Assembly (NCBI GenBank): GCA_009599575.1
Contig: VWND01000036.1
Coordinates: 27,676-91,675 of the forward strand
Length of the DNA stretch: 64,000 nt
DNA from: Blumeriella jaapii
Lineage: Eukaryota > Ascomycota > Leotiomycetes > Helotiales > Drepanopezizaceae
Reading direction: 5' to 3'
Part shown: positions 31,896 to 44,086 of the stretch, piece after piece
How the letters are laid out: each line of letters starts with the position of its first letter
How positions within the stretch are numbered: position 1 is the first letter of the stretch
The notes under the pieces: model-generated
Database searches by the model: none
Told to the model about the DNA's origin: nothing
Seen by the model: the letters and a program-made list of their open reading frames with translations, nothing else
Position numbers and translations under genes: made by a program

Positions 31896-33494
31896 TACTG
31901 TATATTTTTATATACAGTGTATATAGATATTTATATATAATTTTGCGTAATTTTTAATACTATATTTTTTTTTATTAATCGTTATATACATGTTTTATTT
32001 TTATAAATACCTATGTAGATAACGGAATACAAAGATTTACTTGTTTATTATTTTCAAAAATTTATTATAGTATCTTTTATATATTTGATATAAAACTGCT
32101 TAATAAATTTAAGCAGAAAAACTCTTGTTTACTTTATAGTAAATATGTAATATAGTTGTTAAACTAGTACTATTTTGCGGCTAGTTTAACAACTATATCT
32201 ATATCTCATAATTTATAGTTGTAAACTATGCCATATCTATTTATTAATCCTGCGGATATTATATGGGATACTATGGATATTGGTCTTTCAAGTGGTATAT
32301 TTATTCACCCACAAGATTTTATTAAATTATAATTTTAATTATAGAAATAGTGTTAATTATATCTTTTTTTATAGTAAGTTTATACTTACTTGCTTTTTAT
32401 CTTAATACTCTTTAATATATCATTGTTGCTTATTTTTCTAGGCTTAATATACAGAAGTACTAAAAAAAATAAGGCAATAGGCAAATACATTCTAAAGGAA
32501 TACAGTGACAATAATGTCTAAAATTTGTTATTGTGGATTCGAATCCCTTCCCCCTGAAATCCATAACAATATAAATAATTTCACGGTATGTAATTTACTA
32601 GTAAATACAACTACTAGTTACTAGTCTCGCTGCACTAAAGGATATATTAAACAACAATTAATATATAATAAATTTATATATTAAGTTACTAAGCCCATGT
32701 AAACTTAACCTACTATAGTTCCTATAATAAGTTTAATTGTTTTAATTATTTAAATACAAATTTAAAAGACTATTACTCAGTTAAGATAAACAAGATTATT
32801 GTGATTAATAATAATCTAAAGGATACCATTGTTTTTATGATTACAGCCTATATATATTATGCATACATAAGTATAATGTACTTAAATAATACTTTTTACC
32901 CTTGCTAAGCTTTATATACTAAGTTTGTTATTATGGATTTAGTCTTAATAACAGGAATGGCATGAAAAAATTATGTAGATTTTAACCGTACTAATCTATG
33001 TGTACAAGCAAAGTGTAGACAAAATTTAAATAAAGCTAAATTAGAATTCCCTGTAAAAAAAAAATATATAATTTATCATGTATTACAAAAGCATGCGCTT
33101 AGTAATATCGAATCTATATCTTATAATATACCCACTTTTTAAGTCTATATTAATACTTAATACATTAGTAAATATATTAAGTAAATATTCTTTAAACTAG
33201 ACTCATTTTTTTTTTTTATTTTTTTTTATGCAAATTTAGTTTAAGCTTAAGCTAAGTTTCATTATATAATAAGTTATTAAATATTAGTAAATTCTGTTTA
33301 AGGTAAATAACTTAGCCTAAGGTTATTACTTTTATAACATTATACATATATAATAAATATAAATAAAAGCTAATAAAGTGGTATTAATTATATTATAAAT
33401 AATTAGTTGATCTAAATTACTTGCCTATTTTTATGTAGAGGGAGAGGTATTTTTAATGTCAAAATTATATTATCTAGTTATATATAGATCTGGT
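31896..33494. other. Long intergenic region cob to cox1 scrap
   Basis: AT-rich. An inverted repeat near 32157-32200 (AGTTGTTAAACTAGTA and its complement) forms a hairpin just after cob. A stretch at 32500-32565 has a TΨC-like arm (GGATTCGAATCCC) but no pairing acceptor. Small frames only, see 32933-33142. Confidence 0.5.
32933..33142 (+). CDS. Small hypothetical ORF, 69 residues
   Basis: MDLVLITGMAWKNYVDFNRT..., with TGA as Trp, basic, no recognised domain. Low support; may be chance. Confidence 0.25.
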
Positions 33495-33565
33495 ATATTA
33501 GTTTTGAAAACAAGTATAAGTGTTTGTACGTATGGTTAATTCTTGTTCCGCAATGCTAAAAATAT
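33495..33565 (+). pseudogene. cox1: Second cox1 5' scrap
   Basis: AAAACAAGTATAAGTGTTTG ... ATTCTTGTTCCGCAATGCTAAAAATAT follows the same order as 10274-10335 (AAAACAAGCATAAGTCTTTG ... ATTCTTGTCATCCAATGCTAAAGATAT). It then diverges. Too degraded to encode anything. It shows that the cox1 start has been copied more than once. Confidence 0.7.
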
Positions 33566-33711
33566 GACACACTATTAAAAATAAGTAGGTTACTCTAAAA
33601 GCCTATATTATGTCTAACCCTTACAAGGTATGGGCTGTGTTATATTTTTATCCGAGATATATAAAGAGGAAAAAAAAGATAAATTGGACCTAAAAAAATA
33701 TTAATTTAAAT

Positions 33712-34659
33712 ATGAAATACAATTACTCGCATATACAGAAATGTTCTTTAACCAATTCATCTATATTAAGTGCACCACCGAATAAAGGAATTTTATACGA
33801 TGATTCTAGACAAAAAATCATAACGCCTAGACAAGCAGAAGGTATACTAGATGTATTTGATAAATTCGCGGACTATGTTAAATATATTGCATATAAATTA
33901 AGATCTAGAGCATACGAAGCTCGTGAAATAGCTAGAACAATATCAGAACGATATGATGATACTGTTGATTGTATTACGGATGTTTGTATAACAACTTTAA
34001 AGAGCATTAGTGCGGAATGACTTGAAATTATGGTGGAGATTATATAATCGATAATATAACAGCCTTCAATAAGGGGTCTGGATGTTTGATAATATGCTAT
34101 AAATAAAGGTGCAACTTCCTTTAAATTTAAGAAAAGAGAAGAATTAGTGGCAGTTTTACAAACACTATTAAACTTTAGTTATAACAGTTTAGAGTGAGGT
34201 TTAATTAGTCCACCTAAACCTCACGCCTTCGTAAGTTTATCTCTTCAGAGCTCTTCTGCTATGGATATTTAAAATAATTTGTACTCCCTTACTGCTTACT
34301 ATTCAGATAGTGCCATTTCAGCTTTTAGTAAATTATATCCATTACAGAATGAAGTTATGCAATATCTCATAAATGCTAAAGATATCTGGATGCGTAATTC
34401 CTTAGAAGAGCTAGACACTCTTATATCTGATCAGGCAGAAGAGTATTGTCATGCTAAGGACGTGCAAAGGAAGATCATGGATCATATCGCTAATGTAAGA
34501 AGAATGCATCATAATGAACTATGTCTTGCTCATCTCCAATTATTTGAATTAGGACGATATGCTCAAATGCCAGGACATGGCCCTGTTTCAAGATATAGTG
34601 GTATCTTATCATATATATCTCCATTCTCTCGTTCGGAAGTTTATTATGTAGTATTGTAA
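33712..34659 (+). pseudogene. Broken hypothetical ORF
   Basis: First part 33712-34047: MKYNYSHIQKCSLTNSSILS ..., a helical, charged region (FDKFADYVKYIAYKLRSRAYEAREI). It ends early after a shift; another frame continues GGDYIIDNITAFNKGSGC. Second part: FKFKKREELVAVLQTLLNFS then a TAA at about 34270 in frame with YSLTAYYSDSAISAFSKLYP ... to the stop at 34657. The TAA could be a former CAA. Together about 300 residues, coiled-coil-like, no known family. Decayed free-standing ORF. Confidence 0.5.
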
Positions 34660-34787
34660 GTATTGTAAATACGGTTACTACATATTTATTTTTATATACT
34701 TAAAATCCCAAATAATGGATTTATAAACTGTAGTTTAAATAATTATTTAAACTTTGAGTTTTTTTTTAGTTCCTATAAAGTATTAGG

Positions 34788-34860
34788 TTTGTTGGCAGTA
34801 GATGGTTCTACGTTTTGATTGCAAATATTAAATAAGAGGTTCGATTCCGTCATATCCCTT
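34788..34860 (+). pseudogene. Decayed trnC copy
   Basis: Shares the D-arm core, a GCA-containing loop (GATTGCAAATATTAAAT) and the 3' half (GAGGTTCGATTCCGTCATATCCCT) with trnC at 36737. The 5' acceptor (GTTTGTT) does not pair with TATCCCT. Confidence 0.6.
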
Positions 34861-34980
34861 ATTATAATGGTTTAATTATAAGGGTTAAAAACCACACAAT
34901 TTTTAGTTATAAACTATATCTATAGATTAGATGCGTAATATTTAGTTTATTAAATATAAAAGATTCCTTTAAACTTATAG

Positions 34981-35244
<264 letters not shown>

Positions 35245-35379
35245 ATGCAAATATTCAAAATAATATATATCATCTCTTATTTAAGTGCAAATAAATAATA
35301 TATTTTATATTTTTATATATGTCATATTACAATAAATAATTTCAAAATATTTATTCCAGAGAGTTTATATATTAAAAAC

Positions 35380-35448
35380 TCTTATTATATCATTGGTAGA
35401 GCAGGATATTCCTAATATCTAGATCTAATTTCAAGTCTTAGATAAGAA
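35380..35448 (+). pseudogene. tRNA-Arg-like degenerate copy (loop CCT)
   Basis: Near copy of trnR at 38708: same acceptor (TCTTATT/GATAAGA) and anticodon stem, but the loop reads TTCCTAA and the D-stem is broken (ATATCATTGGTAGAGC). Probably non-functional, or a CCT-reading variant. Confidence 0.5.
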
Positions 35449-35656
35449 TATTTCAAAAGTTATTTAGATATTTTTATATCTAAAATAGATTTTCTTGCGT
35501 ACTTGCTAGCTATAGTTAAGTGAAATATTTAAAGTATAATATATTTATTATTAAACTAATATAATTTTATTTTAAATAAATTAAGTAATTCGCTAAGTAT
35601 AAATTAGTAATGGGATTATAAAAACCCCTTTTATAATCCCATTACCCAAATAAAAC

Positions 35657-36581
35657 ATGAAAGCAAATTTTATAATAATAATAAAAAAAACATCGGCAAA
35701 GTTTACATTATCTAAAATTTGCGGGGCAATTTTAACCGTTACAATATTAGCAATGATGAAATATTATATTTCTGGGAGTTTTCATATAGAATACTGTGAA
35801 TTTTGAAACAATGTGGGTATAGGTTTATTAGGCTGAACACTTAATACTGGTATTATAGGTTGACTAACGGAATACTTAGATATGAAAGGTATTAATTTCA
35901 GTCTGAAAGAGTTATTTTTCGGTATGGATACTATGAAATTAGGTGGGGAATCTACAAATGTAGATACTAAACCTAAGTTGTACTATGCTATGGATTTGGA
36001 TGAACCTGAGACAGATAAAAAAATTGATAAAGGAAAAGGTATTGATAGAGGACTACACCCTTATTATGAAGGTAATAGAAATTGGAACAGCGGTGTTTCA
36101 GGGGGTGATCCTCGACCGTTAGACAAAGGTAAAGGTAAAGAAGTCGCGGATGCTAGCCAATCACCTTTTACTGATTGAAATAGAGCTTTGCCTGGGTCAG
36201 ATCCACTATCAGAATTTTTACCTAAAAGAATAAACCCTGGACCAGGTTTTAACGTTCCTGGTGGTGAAGTGCCTATCAGAGATGATATCTGTAAACATAT
36301 TGATTATAATTCCCATATTTTAAACCAATTCAAGAAAATGGACTTGGAAACTGCCGTAGAACAAAGAAATACTTATTTACATTTTATAAAAATATTGGAC
36401 AATAAAATTGCTTATGCACAGGGTGTTTATACAAAAATACCTGCAACTCCTACGACTGATTACGAATTTAGATTAAAGAATCAAATAATAAAAGATTTAG
36501 AAGATTTAAACAGGGATAAAGTTAGGTCAGACGCCAAAGCTACTCTGCTTACTTCTAGAATACAATTCATAGAAATTCAAA

Positions 36582-36625
<44 letters not shown>

Positions 36626-36628
36626 TAA
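35657..36628 (+). CDS. Membrane-anchored coiled-coil hypothetical protein
   Basis: Intact 323-residue frame with several TGA-Trp codons. The N-terminus has two hydrophobic helices (ICGAILTVTILAMMKYYISG and NVGIGLLGWTLNTGIIGWLT), and the next region begins MKGINFSLKELFFGMDTMKL. The middle is a charged linker with DKGKGID and DKGKGKEV. From about residue 215 a helical coiled-coil segment appears (DLETAVEQRNTYLHFIKILD, LKNQIIKDLEDLNRDKVRSD). It ends in a 14-Asn tract from AAT repeats. No known domain. It is the best-preserved free-standing ORF here, so it may be functional; location in the inner membrane is inferred. Confidence 0.75.
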
Positions 36629-36736
36629 TATGAATGACTTTTAATATTTATCTTGTTTAATTTGTACTAAGTTTTAGGGTTGCTAGTGTATTTATTGTAT
36701 ATGATAGTGGCAGCTATTATATATAAGATATACATT

Positions 36737-36810
36737 AGGGATGTGCCGTAGATGGTTCTGCATTTTGATTGCAGATCTTAAATTAGGGGTTCAATTCCTC
36801 CATATCCCTT
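36737..36810 (+). tRNA. trnC: tRNA-Cys (GCA)
   Basis: Acceptor AGGGATG/TATCCCT pairs over seven bases; GATTGCAGATC gives a GCA anticodon. The anticodon stem is weak. Three other scraps (12582, 19314, 34788) derive from it; this is the best copy. Confidence 0.65.
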
Positions 36811-36902
36811 CTTTTATGATTTATATCGAGTCACTTGCTTCGTAATCATAACTATAAAACTATTACTTAGCACACTGATAAAAAAAAAACATAAAAACCA
36901 AA

Positions 36903-37000
36903 TGTGTTTTTTTATTTAACGTGAGCTATACATTACTGCGTAAGTCCTGAATATTTCATAATCCATTAATGTTTATTAACCCTATGTTATATTATTTGTA
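36903..37000 (+). repeat. Dispersed ~100-bp repeat, copy C
   Basis: Core GTGAGCTATACATTACTGCG followed by TCATAATCCATTAATG; see copies at 19626 and 20152. Confidence 0.8.
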
Positions 37001-37264
37001 ATATAGAGGATATCTAAGGTTTTTTTTTACTAATGACGATTATGGTCTTAAAACCATACTTACTTTAAACTCAAGAGTTTAACCATATTATTAATATAAT
37101 TTAATTCAACCACTAGAGTACTAATATAAATATATTTATATATAACCATAACACTTATCATTTTAATTTATAGATAGATAAATAAATAATACTTTAATAA
37201 GAATTTTTTTAAAGTCATCTTTTATATGGACATCCATAAGGTTTATTTTAGCTTATAAAATAAA

Positions 37265-37335
37265 GCCTTTATAGCTCAATGGTAGAGCCAAATAGCGTTA
37301 CTATTTAGATAGATGTTCAAATCGTCTTGAGGGCT
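37265..37335 (+). tRNA. trnN: tRNA-Asn (GTT), diverged copy
   Basis: Acceptor GCCTTTA/TGAGGGC and D-arm intact. The loop GCGTTAC has GTT but a C instead of the universal U33. It is the duplicate of trnN at 48478 and probably impaired. Confidence 0.6.
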
Positions 37336-37348
37336 AGATATTTTATAG

Positions 37349-37417
37349 GCGTGTTTGCTTAATGGTAAAGTCCTGTGTTTCGGCCACAATAATATAAGTT
37401 CAAATCTTATACACGCT
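37349..37417 (+). tRNA. tRNA-Arg-like (TCG), copy 1
   Basis: Identical to 48562-48630 over its length. Acceptor GCGTGTT/TACACGC, loop TTTCGGC read as TCG. The anticodon stem has one mismatch. Confidence 0.65.
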
Positions 37418-37537
37418 TGTGTTTAATTATATTTAACTATCCTTTCCTCAAGGGTTAAAGATATCTTTAACAAAGGTAGTTATCTATAGTTAATTTTAAA
37501 TAATAGAGTCAGTGTGAGAAATTTAGTAGTCTTAAAT

Positions 37538-38414
37538 ATGAATAGTAATAATCCCTTTACATTAGAAAAATTCGCGAAGGATAATTCTGTACCAGAAAAT
37601 AAGATTTCGCCTTCATCAACAGATAATCCCGAAGGATCTGCGGACGTCGCAGAAGAATCCCGATCTGGAGATGTCGAATCACCATCTCAAACTCAACAAT
37701 CATCATCCGAAGGTAATCAATCTCTCTCACATAGTGAACAAAGTGAACAATCATTATCCGGAGGTGAACAATCTCCATCCGAAGGTGAACAATCTCCATC
37801 CGAAGGTGATGAATCCTCGTCGGGTAGTGAATAATCGCCATCCGATGGTTATGGTACGCAATCAGATGGTTCTTTATGATGAGGCAATCGATGCTATATT
37901 TATAGGTGATGTGGAACTAATACCTGAGGTCCACATTAGAGAGTATGAAGAAAAACTTCAAGAATTCGTTAGACATCCTTTGGAGTGGGGTATGGAGGGT
38001 GATAATCCATTTAATACTAGAACTCGGTAAGATGTTTAGGATAGATGGAATGATGTGAGAGAAGAAATAAGGAGGAGAAAGGATTCTGCCATGATGGCAG
38101 ATAGTCCCGATGGCTCAGATGGTAGTTGTGGTACTTGTGGTACACCTGTACATACTGGTGCAAACGTTCCCCGTAATAGAGATAATACGGATAGTGGGTC
38201 TAATGCAGGAGTAGTAGCTAATAGTTATGAAAATGCATCTTCTTCATATAAAAGAAAATATGAAGAAGATGATGATTCTAGTACACAACAAAATAAAGAT
38301 ATGGCTTATTCAATCCTAGATCCCCAAGACGCCCGTAGTTATACAGATTTATTTGTTAAAGACTTGGATTTTTTTTATGAGAAGATGAAGAGATGTGTGA
38401 TTTTTTGGCTTTAA
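37538..38414 (+). pseudogene. Chimeric ORF behind a captured nad6 leader, decayed
   Basis: Starts with nad6's own MNS, then an unrelated acidic Ser/Glu/Gln-rich region with repeats (SGGEQSPSEGEQSPSEGDES). The frame stops at 37832-37834. Another frame continues IDAIFIGDVELIPEVHIREY..., is cut by TAA (38028) and TAG (38037), then reads WNDVREEIRRRKDSAMM ... to 38414. Both stops could be former CAA/CAG codons (RQDVQDRW). Low-complexity, non-membrane, no known family. Built like a captured promoter and start codon driving a foreign ORF that has since decayed. Confidence 0.55.
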
Positions 38415-38493
38415 GGGTTTTACCTTTTTGTGGATTTTTATTATTTACGTTTGTATTTCTAACTGGATAATAAAAAGTCAAGTTATATAATAT

Positions 38494-38610
38494 TAGTGCA
38501 TTTTGAATGAAAATTATAATAAAGTATATAGATCCTTAATAAAGGATATAGATCCGAAATATGGGATATTGTTTCTTAGTAAATCTCATAGTTTCTGCAT
38601 TGGTAGTGGT
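38494..38610 (+). pseudogene. nad6: nad6 5' fragment
   Basis: GCATTTTGAATGAAA and ATATAGATCCGAAATATGGG match nad6 48773-48830, with an internal short duplication (ATAGATCC twice). A match to ATAGTTTCTG follows. Too broken to code. Confidence 0.75.
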
Positions 38611-38707
38611 TTATTTTTATCTCTAGCTTAAAGATATAATATATTTATATTATAATCTCTTGCTTAAAGATATAAAATATATATATTTTAGTATATATTA
38701 TATAAAC

Positions 38708-38776
38708 TCTTATTAGCTCAATGGTAGAGCAGGATACTTCTAATATCTAGATCTAAGTTCAAGTCTTAGATAAGAA
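38708..38776 (+). tRNA. trnR: tRNA-Arg (TCT)
   Basis: Acceptor TCTTATT/GATAAGA, D-arm GCTC/GAGC, anticodon arm GGATA-CTTCTAA-TATCT with TCT. Reads AGA/AGG. Confidence 0.85.
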
Positions 38777-39200
38777 TAATTAATATATTTAATCTTTGGT
38801 ATATAAGTTTAATGAAAATCTTAATATTAGTTACAAATATTTTTGTACATTAAACAAGTTTCTTATAAAAAAATAAATAGTCCACAGCTAAAGTACAAAT
38901 ATATTAAAGGTTCTTTATGTACTAAAGAATAATATATTATAAATAATAATAGATAAATTACAACTAAAGTTTATTTAAGTTTATAATAAGCCTTTTTATA
39001 CGATAGTAAAAATTTATTATTAACTTTGTATATTTAAAAAAATCCATTATTGATGTAGAAATCTTTTTTATATTTTATATAAAAAAAACTGTAATAGTTT
39101 TAAACATGCTAAAATATAAAAACCCTTTTATTGCGAAGCAGCGAAGCAGCGAAGCATCCATCTTATGTGTTTAAATTATAAAAAACCCCATGATTAAGCA
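38777..39200. other. Intergenic region before nad1
   Basis: AT-rich; a short GC-richer array GCGAAGCA x3 lies at 39133-39158. No gene seen. Confidence 0.5.
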
Positions 39201-41332
39201 ATGTTATATATACCAACTTTAATTTCTGTAATAGAAGTATTACTAGTCACTGTGCCAGTTTTATTAACTGTAGCTTACGTAACGGTAGCCGAAAGAAAAA
39301 CTATGGCTAGCATGCAAAGAAGATTAGGTCCTAACATAGTGGGATATTATGGTCTTTTACAAGCATTTGCGGATGCCTTAAAGCTTCTCTTAAAAGAATA
39401 TGTTTCACCTACACAGGCTAATTTAGGTTTATTCTTCCTTGGACCAGTTATAACTTTAATATTCTCGCTATTGGGTTATTTAGTTATACCTTATGGGCCA
39501 GGATTATCTTTAAATGATTTAAATTTAGGGATACTTTATATGCTAGCAGTCTCTTCCTTATCTACATATGGTATATTACTAGCAGGTTGAAGTGCTAATA
39601 GTAAATATGCTTTTTTAGGGTCAAAGTGGCCCAATATAGATGTGAATCTATATGTAAAACAAACTGTAAGCGAGAAATCCTCTAAGCAAAATTTATGGCT
39701 TACTTTATTAGGTACTTTATGTGTAACTCTCAAAATTTGAGGCTCTAAAGTCAAAATTCTAGTAATGAAGGACAATTCGCAAGTAACCAAAGCGTTTAAC
39801 TCGTGAGTAGGAACTTCAGAGGCCATACGTTTGTTATCTAAAAGATTTTATATAAAACAAATCATCCCCCCAAACCTGATGGCACCCGTAAAAAGTGAAA
39901 TCAATGACTAGCTGGCTTAATAGATGGAGATGGTAGTTTTCACATAACTAAAAAAGGTTATGCTAGTCTAGAAATTACTATGGACATTAGAGATGAGCAT
40001 GCTTTATATCAAATAAAAAATATATATGGGGGATCTGTAAAACTTGTAACTGGTAATAGAGCCTTAAGATATTGCTTGCGTCATAAGGAGGGATATCTAG
40101 CTTTAGTTAAAGATGTGAATGGAGAAATAAGAAATCCCGTGAGATTAATGCAATTGAATAAATTATGCTTAAAATATAATATTGCACTTATTTATCCAGA
40201 AAAATTCACATCCGAAAATGGCTGATTATCTGGATTTTTTGATGCAGATGGTACTATAACTTTAGATAAATGCAATGGACAGTTAGCCATTGCATTGACT
40301 CAAAAAACAAGTGAAGTTTTACAACCCTTAATAGATATTTATGCCGGTTCTATATGTATAGATAAAACAAATAATAGGTTTAAATGATACACATCTAATG
40401 AAGAAAGTATACTTAATTTGCTGGAATATTTCAAAAAATTTCCTTCAAGATCTCTCAAAAAAAATCGCTTACATTTGATACCGAGATGTTATGAATTGAA
40501 AAATATTGGAGCTCATAAAGCTTTACCAGAAAGTGATCCTCTTTTAAGTAAAAGTTGAAGATATTTTGGGGAAAAATGAGATAAATACGAGATATAATTA
40601 TGCATACTATTTGGTTTAGATATATATAATACATATAGAAGCCATTTTAGATAAAGATATGGTCCAGCCGCACTTAGAAGTACTGCACAACTAATAAGTT
40701 ATGAACTTATTTTAAGTTCAGCTATATTACTTGTTGTTATGTTAACTGGCAGTCTAAATCTTACTGTAAATATTGAAGCACAAAGAGCTATATGATTTAT
40801 AGTACCATTATTCCCAGTATTTATTATATTCTTTATAGGATCTATTGCGGAAACTAACAGAGCTCCCTTTGATTTAGCGGAGGCAGAATCTGAACTTGTT
40901 AGTGGATTTATGACAGAGCACGCTGCAGTTGTATTTGTATTCTTTTTCTTGGCAGAATACGGAAGTATTGTTTTAATTTGTATATTGACGAGTATTTTAT
41001 TTTTAGGTGGTTACTTATACGATTATTTCTCATTATTTTGAATAATGCAATACATCGATTTTGATTACTACATAAATAATTTACATAGTGAAACAATATA
41101 TTCTGGTCCTTTAGTCGAAGGATTGTTATATGGTTTAACTTTAGGGGTAAAATCTTGTATAATGATTTTTATTTTTATATGAGCTAGAGCTTCATTCCCT
41201 AGAATACGGTTTGATCAATTAATGTCTTTCAGTTGAACGATATTGTTACCTATAGTTATTGCTTTTGTGATTTGAGTTCCTTGTATACTTTACAGTTTTG
41301 AAATCATACCTAGTAACATTTCTTTACTATAA
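39201..41332 (+). CDS. nad1: NADH dehydrogenase subunit 1 (two exons)
   Basis: Complex I membrane subunit near the quinone site. Exon 1 is 39201-39621 and exon 2 is 40671-41332. The junction splits a Ser codon T/CA, giving [18 protein letters not shown]. The conserved loop [20 protein letters not shown] is present. 360 residues, normal length. Exon 1 ends in U and the intron ends in G. No frameshift in the exons. Confidence 0.94.
39622..40597 (+). CDS. LAGLIDADG endonuclease (nad1 intron)
   Basis: Continuous with exon 1 up to about 39895, where one base is missing in an A-run (GTAAAAAGTG); the frame then resumes as [16 protein letters not shown]. Second motif [11 protein letters not shown] near 40225. 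Both catalytic Asp positions are kept. Closely similar in sequence to the nad5 intron protein (15623-16837), so the two introns are probably related. Ends at TAA 40595-40597. Confidence 0.87.
39622..40670 (+). mobile_element. nad1 group I intron
   Basis: 1049 nt; almost all of it is covered by the LAGLIDADG ORF (to 40597), leaving about 70 nt at the 3' end. Confidence 0.82.
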
Positions 41333-41539
41333 GTAAATTTATTAAACATTAAATTTTCACAGGTTATAATTTATTTATACTCATAAATACTCCAAAACAT
41401 AACAGTTGTACTATGAGTAATACTTTGCCATGTGGTTTTTAAGCCCTTATTACCATTTAGTTGTATATGGTGTTAGTAAAGATTAAATAGAGTATTTAAT
41501 CCTGAGGGAAATGGGTTTAGTTATATTAATATTAAAATT

Positions 41540-43004
41540 ATGTTACTTACACTTTTATTATTAATACCCATACTGGGTATATTTACTATATCTACTGGTA
41601 TGTCGTATGAATTATCTTTTTGAAATATTAGACGTATTAAAACCATAGCTTTAATTACATCCATTATAAATTTATGGGTTTCTTTAGTTATCTTTATACT
41701 GTTTGATTTCAGTAGTAACCAGTTCCAATTCGTACAAGAATATCATGAAATTAGTTCCTTTGACTTTTATCTAGGTTTAGATGGATTATCCATATATTTT
41801 GTTATGTTGACAACTATCATAACTCCCATTGCTTTATTAAGTAATTGGAATTCTATTAATGAAAATGTCAGATCCTTCGTTATTATAATATTATTATTAG
41901 AATCTTTATTATTAGCCGTCTTTTTAGTGTTAGATATATTATTGTTTTATATCTTTTTCGAAAGTATATTACCTCCATTGTTTATACTAATAGGTTTATT
42001 TGGGTCAAGTAATAAAGTCAGAGCGAGTTTCTATTTGTTTTTGTACACATTATTTGGTTCATTATTTTTATTATTATCTATATTAGCCATGTCTTCAATA
42101 ATGGGAACCACAGATTTTGATGCATTATATAAAACTAACTTTAATTATTCTACACAATTATACTTATTTTATGGTATATTTATAGCATTCGCAGTAAAGA
42201 CTCCTACTATATTCTTAAACACGTGATTGTTAAAAGCTCACGTTGAGTCACCTTTAAGTGGTAGTATTATACTAGCTGCTATTGTTTTAAAATTAAGTTT
42301 ATATGGTATATTTAGATTAATCTTACCTTTATTACCTAAAGCTTCTTTAGATTATACTTACATAATATACCTTATAGGTGTTATTACTATTATATATGCG
42401 AGTTTTAGTACATTAAGAACAATAGATATTAAAGAACTTATTGCATATAGTTCTGTATCACACGCAGCAGTTTATCTAATTGGTGTATTCAGTAATACAA
42501 TACAAGGAATAGAAGGTGGTATTGCTTTAGGGCTAGCACACGGATTTGTTTCTAGTGGTCTATTTATTTGTGCTGGAGGTGTATTATATGATAGATCTGG
42601 AACTAGACTAATTAGTTTCTATAGGGGTATTGCTCAAGTAATGCCTTTGTTTTCTATTTTATTTTTCATTTTATCTCTAGGTAATTGTGGGGTACCACTT
42701 ACTTTAATATTTTGTGGGCGAATTTATGTCTTTATATGGTGTTTTTGAAAGATTGCCTTTACTAGGTGTCTTTGCGAGTTCATCTATAGTGTTTTCTGCT
42801 GCATATACTATATACATGTTTAACCGTATAGCTTTTGGAGGATCCTTCAGTAAGTTTTTTGAAGCTAATATAAGTGATGTAAATAAACGAGAATTCTTTA
42901 TATTACTAACATTAGTTATATTTACGGTTTTATTTGGTGTATATCCTGCTCCTATATTAGATGGTTTACATTACTCCGTTTCATCTTTAGTATATAATAA
43001 CTAA
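41540..43004 (+). CDS. nad4: NADH dehydrogenase subunit 4
   Basis: Proton-pumping antiporter-like subunit of complex I. Single exon, with conserved blocks FYIFFESILPPLFILIGLFG, HVESPLSGSIILAAIVLKL and LAHGFVSSGLFICAGG. One extra base near 42708-42713 breaks the frame at the conserved LTLNFVGEFMSLYG. Ignoring it gives 487 residues ending SSLVYNN, the expected length. Probably sequence error. Confidence 0.93.
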
Positions 43005-43096
43005 TATCCATTTTTGGTATACTAGTTAGTAATAGTTTATATTACAAACTAATATCCATTTTTGGTATACTAGTTAGTAATAGTTTATATTACACT
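43001..43096 (+). repeat. Two tandem 48-bp units after nad4
   Basis: CTAATATCCATTTTTGGTAT ... TTATATTACAAA repeated once with almost no change, starting at the nad4 stop codon. A recent duplication of the 3' end. Confidence 0.88.
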
Positions 43097-43694
43097 ATTG
43101 GTAGAATTTTTTTTTGTATTACTATATATTACAATATACTATTTTTATATTTGTTTTATTTATCCAAAATTTATGTATGGTATAGATTAAACTATATATC
43201 TAATAATTTAGATATCGTTTTATATAGTAAAAACTACACTAATTTACATTAGTATTAATCATAGTTATGGGCTTTTTTATTTGTTATACGTTAATTATTA
43301 AAAATATAAAACCAAATATAAAAAATTTATTTAAGAAAAACTTATATAACTTAATAATAAGTAATTTATTATTGTTATATTTGTATGATAATATATTTAT
43401 TATTAACCTTTGAGTTATTCAATAGTATTTATATTACATCTTGAATATAATAGATAAATAGTAAATTTTTTTTATATACTTTTTTATTTCTAAAGAATCC
43501 TACGATTTATTTAAATAAATCGATGAAAATAATTTAGTACTCTATTATAAATTTTATTTACTAATTTTAATAAGAATTTCTCTTATTAAATTATCTGAAT
43601 ATTTTTTATATTTGGTTTTATCTTTTTAACATTATACTATATAATAATGTATATGTATATTACTATAACATTTAAAAACTTCCAAAACAATAAA
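43097..43694. other. Intergenic region nad4-atp8
   Basis: Very AT-rich with T-runs; no gene or tRNA seen. Confidence 0.5.
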
Positions 43695-43841
43695 ATGCCA
43701 CAATTGACACCATTCTATTTTATAAATCAAGTAACCTTTGCTTTTGCTTTACTTGTAATTATGATTTACGTATTTTCTAAATTCGTGTTACCAAGATTCG
43801 TTCGTTTAAATACAACTCGGATATTTATAAGTAAATTATAA
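43695..43841 (+). CDS. atp8: ATP synthase subunit 8
   Basis: 48 residues, beginning with the hallmark MPQLTPFYFINQ, one membrane helix (VTFAFALLVIMIYVFSKFVL) and a basic end. Standard length. It lies upstream of atp6, as is usual in fungi. An upstream in-frame ATG at 43647 exists, but the conserved start is at 43695. Confidence 0.95.
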   Translation: MPQLTPFYFINQVTFAFALLVIMIYVFSKFVLPRFVRLNTTRIFISKL

Positions 43842-44086
43842 ATATAATATATAGATAATATGTCTGTCTTATAATGTGTTTTATATTTACATTATAAAAG
43901 TGTTATAATAAATACAAAAAAGTAAAAAAAGAAAGTTATAATTTATTTTTATTATTATAAAATAAAAATAAAGTAATGTAATGAAGTGAATTATGTCAAA
44001 ATAATTCATAAGGGAATTATTTTATAATAATAAATTTAAAACTTTATAACTGGACTTTTCAATTTATAAGCACATATTACTATATA

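Larger units (their letters stand above)
37265..37545 (+). repeat. Duplicate of the trnN-trnR-nad6 leader
   Basis: This block copies 48478-48766: two tRNAs, TATCCTTTCCTCAAGGGTTA, the leader AATTTAGTAGTCTTAAA, and the first codons of nad6 (ATGAATAGT). After that the sequence switches to an unrelated ORF. Confidence 0.88.

Noticed and set aside
32228..32332. 34-codon frame (MPYLFINPADIIWD...) weakly like a Nad5 loop
   Set aside because: Too short; resemblance limited to a few residues.
32500..32570. tRNA-like sequence with GGATTCGAATCCC
   Set aside because: No pairing acceptor or D-arm; at best a remnant.
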